A stretch of DNA of 64,000 nucleotides from Oscheius tipulae (Eukaryota; Nematoda; Chromadorea; Rhabditida; Rhabditidae): assembly GCA_037178975.1 (NCBI GenBank), contig JASJZH010000003.1:3100001-3164000 (forward strand), written 5' to 3'. Positions 61,001-64,000 of this stretch are shown in pieces. The translations under genes and the position numbers were made by a program. A model generated the notes under the pieces. It searched no databases. It worked only from the letters and a program-made list of their open reading frames with translations, and was not told the origin of the DNA. Positions within the stretch are counted from its first letter, which is position 1. The number at the start of each line of letters is the position of its first letter.

Positions 61001-61185
61001 CTTACGCCACCCTCCTCGTCAATAATGGCTCCCAGACCAAGATCAAAGAACTTCTGATGCGCCTGGAAGGAGCTGGCGGAATCTGTGGTCTACAGAAGAC
61101 AGCCTTGAGACGAGAAGTCGAAGCGGTCTTGAAGGATAACCCAGCCAGTGTCCCTGTTTTAGCGCCGAAGAAAACGGTCATCTGA
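58074..61185 (+). CDS. hira: HIRA, histone H3.3 chaperone
   Basis: WD40 histone chaperone that deposits H3.3 independently of replication. MAGLVLAPWVNHDGGAIYSV aligns with the human start. The seven-blade propeller includes IPKMLAKINLNSGVNCVRWS, LACASDDKSVTIYEYG, HSMEVLAVAWSPDGRYLASA, WDPIGKYLATQSADKSVKVW, FRLAWSAEGQYLF, GPVAQIIRRKDWDLSRDFVG and GSRDKSLSVFAFPMVKRPL, all close to human HIRA. A disordered middle carries acidic and serine-rich stretches (DDSTSSDSSDEEMETSE). The C-terminal HIRA (TUP1-like enhancer of split) domain holds CFDRSIRIFASSSGRLHCCL and ends VPVLAPKKTVI. Short introns throughout. MOCS2A begins about 145 bases downstream on the same strand. Confidence 0.94.
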
Positions 61186-61330
61186 ACTCAGTTTTTTTGT
61201 GCTATTCCCAGAACTCACTTTGATCTCTTTCCCGTAATAAAGTATCGTTCGCCTTCATTTCCTGTTTTACCAAAGAGGAATTCTCCTTCACATTCTCTTG
61301 TACGTTAGTTTTGAAGAGTCCCACGCTCAG

Positions 61331-61670
61331 ATGTCAATGGTAGAGGTCAAGATTCTGTTCTTCGGAAAAGCAAGGGAACTGGCTAATGTGGAGGAAGCTA
61401 AGGTATGCATTCCGACTACAAACATGGACGCTTTGTAGGTGACAGTCCCCTTCAAGGTCAAGAACGAGGATCTGAAGAGAATTATCTTCAGAGAGGTCTT
61501 CGAAGTGCTTGCACCAATGGAAGACTCGTGCATTCTGGCTGTTGATCAGAGGTGGCCAGAACTATTGGACAGAAAATATAGGTTTTTTCAGATACGTAGA
61601 CGCGGACGAAGAGTTGACGATCATGTCTTCCAGTGAAATTGCCATCATTCCTCCTCTTAGTGGAGGATAG
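61331..61670 (+). CDS. mocs2a: MOCS2A, molybdopterin synthase small subunit
   Basis: Ubiquitin-like sulphur carrier that supplies sulphur to molybdopterin in molybdenum cofactor synthesis. About 82 residues in three exons. It starts MSMVEVKILFFGKARELA, the typical FFAKARE-like strand, then VTVPFKVKN, and ends YVDADEELTIMSSSEIAII then PPLSGG with the essential C-terminal double glycine exactly before the stop. The ATG directly follows CGCTCAG, so trans-splicing is likely and the gene may be in an operon with HIRA. Human MOCS2 encodes both the small and large subunits on one transcript; no large-subunit frame is seen next to this gene. Confidence 0.93.
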
Positions 61671-61929
61671 GGTTATTTAAACAATAAATAGCTGGTTACT
61701 CCATGCATTACTTCTATTTCAAGTTCTAGTTTGTATGAATTGCTGTACAATGTCCACATAATTGAAGTGTGTTCACGCGATATGCAATAGTCGATTTCTA
61801 TGATGGGGCCTCCAGTGAGAAGCTGCTGAGCGGCGAGATTGTTGGCATCACAACGGCTGATGAGCACACGATTCTGGTAGTGCTTGGTACCAAGACCGAG
61901 CTTTGGATCGAATATCGGGTGATTGATTA

Positions 61930-61970
61930 GACGCCCCATCGGAGGTAATGTATACCTCCGATGGGGTGTC
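61930..61970. repeat. Near-perfect 18-base hairpin
   Basis: GACGCCCCATCGGAGGTA (61930-61947) and TACCTCCGATGGGGTGTC (61953-61970) pair over 18 bases with one G:T-type mismatch and a 5-base loop. It lies in non-coding or doubtful sequence after MOCS2A. Confidence 0.85.
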
Positions 61971-62745
61971 GAATGTAGTGACAGCGTTATTCGGCACGAG
62001 GATTTGGTCGGTGGAGGTTATTTGTTCAGTCATTCGTAGGTATATAATACCAGTTCACTATCAACTTTTTTTGTTAAAAAATGTTTTTAGTGTAAAAGTA
62101 ACCTCATTGATCATGAAGCCTCGGATACGTGGGACAAATTGATGCTGGAAAATCCAATGCCAATTTCTTGGCTCGATCAAGGCCAATCTCGGCCAGATCC
62201 TCTCCGCCTATCCTGTGATGGCCAAGATGAAAGAAGCGAGCTGACTTTCGCCGAGTTGAAGTAATTCACTTAGAGATCTTGAAAGTTCTTGCTAAAGTTT
62301 TTAGTTCTGCCTATCTTTTGTTGACTTTTTGAATTACTGTGAATCTCGTTTTTAATCTCAATCTCTCTTTTTTGTTATTTTTGTCGATTCTTCTCAGACA
62401 GTAAAAATACTTTTATCTGTAAGAGAGTCGATGAGAGCTACCCCTAAGCGTAACTGCGCCGAAAATAATGGACAGGATTAAATTTTCAAAGGCGTTTGCT
62501 CTGCCCTTCTCTCAACATTCGTCTCGTATCGTCAGTAGGTTGATGATGCTGCTCTTACCATTCTTCGTCTAGGGTGCTGAGAGAGCCTTGATTCTCCACC
62601 ATCGGGATCTTGTAGCAGGCCGCGAGGATCTGACTCTTTTGCATGTGAGCTATGAGTTAAGACTACCTCATCGTGCGAGAAATATCTATCGGGGCTCCAT
62701 GTCGGGACGAACCTTCTCATGCTGGCAGGGACTCTCGGCAGGATG

Positions 62746-62778
62746 TTCCTGCCAGCATTCCTGCCATTGTTCCTGCCA
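62746..62778. repeat. Three 9-base direct repeats, 12-base period
   Basis: TTCCTGCCA occurs at 62746, 62758 and 62770, each followed by three variable bases. It is short and in frame with a doubtful minus-strand open frame (GRN repeats). Confidence 0.8.
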
Positions 62779-63247
62779 TAGGCCTCCTCTCTGTGGAGGA
62801 TAACTGTTCCTTCAGTCATTCACTCCCAAACATTACAAAGACATATCGCCATAATAAATGTTTTTTTAATTCCTGCTTTCAAACACAATGCTCTTGTCAC
62901 ATACAGTGGCAGCGAAATCTGTTGTTCGTTCGATGAATATAGCCCCCTTTCGTTGGGAGCTGAATGGGCCAGCCGATATTGGGACCGGAAAAGGCATTCG
63001 AGAGACTCCTCATGTTCATCCAGACCGTTCTGTTTCCCTTCGCCTGTACGTTGTTCCTAAGATAGTCGAGGGGCAATCCTCTATGGTTAGTCATATGCGC
63101 AAACGATACAGACCCGCGAGCTGGTCACGCAGGAGATGCTGCTCTCTGAATGGATAGGTTTGCTTTGTTATTAGAGTATAGACCAAGTTTGAGACAGCTC
63201 ACTCATTTTGAAATAGGATTAGTTAGATAGTCGAATCCAATTACAGC

Positions 63248-64000
63248 ATGGGTTTCCCTTCTATTGTTGCCCTTAATCACACAACTTTCAGTCATTCTGT
63301 CTGCTCTTGGTCAACAGTCAACTACAGGTACTAACTTTTTCATTTTCAGTTCCTCTCCGTTATTCTAGAGACCTCAAAACCCTCCGAAGCCACAACAGCG
63401 AGTACAGCCCTCTCCACAGTTCAGACAACAGTTGAAGTGATTGAACCAACAGATGGGAGGGGTTCTTCGAGCTCTACAGACTTCAGAAACACGACATGGA
63501 CGATTAAGTCAGTTCCAACAACGACAGCCTACAGAATCTGCGGTGCTTTGCTAGACACGGACACCTGTCACTTTGAGGACAGTCCAGATCTGCCTTGTGG
63601 TAAGTTCCTTTCAATTTGATGGATCTCTTGAAGATATTTGTCACGGTGTAACTTGTCCAATCGGAAGACGATGTCTGAAGAGACGAGGAAAATGCGAGCC
63701 AGAGTGCGTCTGCAACAATCCCATGGAGATTCCAGAACGGAATGGAACATGTAAATGTAGGTAAAACTTTCGGCTGGAAATAAACCAACTTAGTGGGCTG
63801 CGTCCTGAACTCGTGTCAAAACAATGGAACCTGTGGGGTAGATGGAACTCGACAAATTTGTCAATGTCAACCTGGATTCGAAGGGATTTACTGCGAGAAT
63901 GGTTTGTGTCTGTTATGATTCTGATATAGGGGATTCCAGCAAAAAGTGAGAGTTCTAAGAAAAGAGAGTCTGTGTATTTATATAACAAATGAAAGAGGTA
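63248..64000 (+). CDS. Secreted EGF/follistatin-like protein, partial
   Basis: Runs off the right edge. After an unresolved start, the frame gives a hydrophobic leader ([20 protein letters not shown], the residues before GQQ) and a threonine/serine-rich stretch ([32 protein letters not shown]). A cysteine-rich part follows: [16 protein letters not shown], then [16 protein letters not shown] and [14 protein letters not shown], which looks like a follistatin-type or trypsin-inhibitor-like module. An EGF domain comes next, [20 protein letters not shown] then [15 protein letters not shown], with all six cysteines. The N-terminal methionine must lie in another exon or frame, because the leader frame has a TAG upstream. 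Secretion is inferred from the leader. Confidence 0.7.

Larger units (their letters stand above)
61671..63247. other. Intergenic, with small repeats and doubtful minus-strand frames
   Basis: No conserved gene is seen in about 1.6 kb. Minus-strand open frames at 61673-62033 and 62532-62819 lack domains; the second one owes part of its length to a GGCAGGAA-type repeat. I do not call them as genes. Confidence 0.45.

Noticed and set aside
61985-62000. ATTCGGCACGAGG resembles the EcoRI adapter used in old cDNA libraries; GGATCCGAATTCGGCA at 592-607 also looks linker-like.
   Set aside because: The matches are partial and are not next to any abrupt change in sequence. Chance matches are likely enough that I do not call contamination.
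62532-62819. Minus-strand 95-residue frame with GRN repeats.
   Set aside because: The repeat comes from a short 12-base-period direct repeat; the rest has no similarity to anything I know.
63180-63200. CCAAGTTTGAG resembles the 3' end of the nematode SL1 leader.
   Set aside because: The rest of the leader does not match, there is no GT donor after it and no Sm-binding site nearby, so this is not an SL RNA gene.

Overview
The window is nuclear DNA from a small, gene-dense animal genome, most likely a nematode, probably chromadorean. Three things point there. (1) Almost all introns are only about 36-50 bases, with GTAAGT-like donors and TTTTCAG-like acceptors. (2) Most genes have a 3' splice-site consensus a few bases before the start codon with no exon upstream, as expected for spliced-leader trans-splicing. 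(3) A gene at 17.8-18.3 kb encodes two RYamide peptides that match, residue for residue as I remember them, the luqin-like LURY-1 peptides of Caenorhabditis elegans. I cannot name the species. All multi-exon models were assembled by hand from splice consensus and protein family knowledge, so exon edges are approximate unless stated.

Layout. 1-3.6 kb: no host gene, but a decayed DNA transposon (Merlin/ISXO2-type transposase remnant between long inverted repeats) and a degenerate minisatellite. 3.8-12.9 kb: RTF1 and a mitochondrial-type helical protein (+), katanin p60 and a SNX5/6-type sorting nexin (-), a four-TM protein (+). 13-22 kb: a mosaic of intact genes (small coiled-coil protein, V-ATPase subunit D, cytochrome b561, luqin-like neuropeptide) and three broken genes (two tyrosine-kinase relics, one Argonaute relic). 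22.2-32.3 kb: IQ-motif protein, ALKBH4, TAO kinase, and two unrecognised genes whose stop and start codons overlap. 32.4-37.8 kb: a long unrecognised minus-strand gene with a RING gene probably nested in one of its introns. 39-46.7 kb: a USP37-like deubiquitinase and a FANCJ/DOG-1 helicase (-). 47.4-54 kb: SMIM14, PP6, mitochondrial GrpE, TFIIH p44, RSU1 and a single-pass membrane protein. 55.5-61.7 kb: a Cid1-type terminal nucleotidyltransferase, HIRA and MOCS2A. 63.2 kb to the end: a secreted EGF/follistatin-like protein that runs off the window.

Most genes are conserved housekeeping functions: transcription elongation and chromatin (RTF1, HIRA, TFIIH), DNA repair (FANCJ, TFIIH), signalling (TAO, PP6, RSU1), trafficking (SNX5/6, V-ATPase) and mitochondria (GrpE). 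Several same-strand neighbours are close enough to be operons (RTF1 to the helical protein, GrpE to PP6, p44 to RSU1, HIRA to MOCS2A, FANCJ to USP). The most unusual material is the neuropeptide gene, the cluster of relics at 13-22 kb, the transposon remnant, the nested RING gene and the TGATG junction at 29.77 kb.
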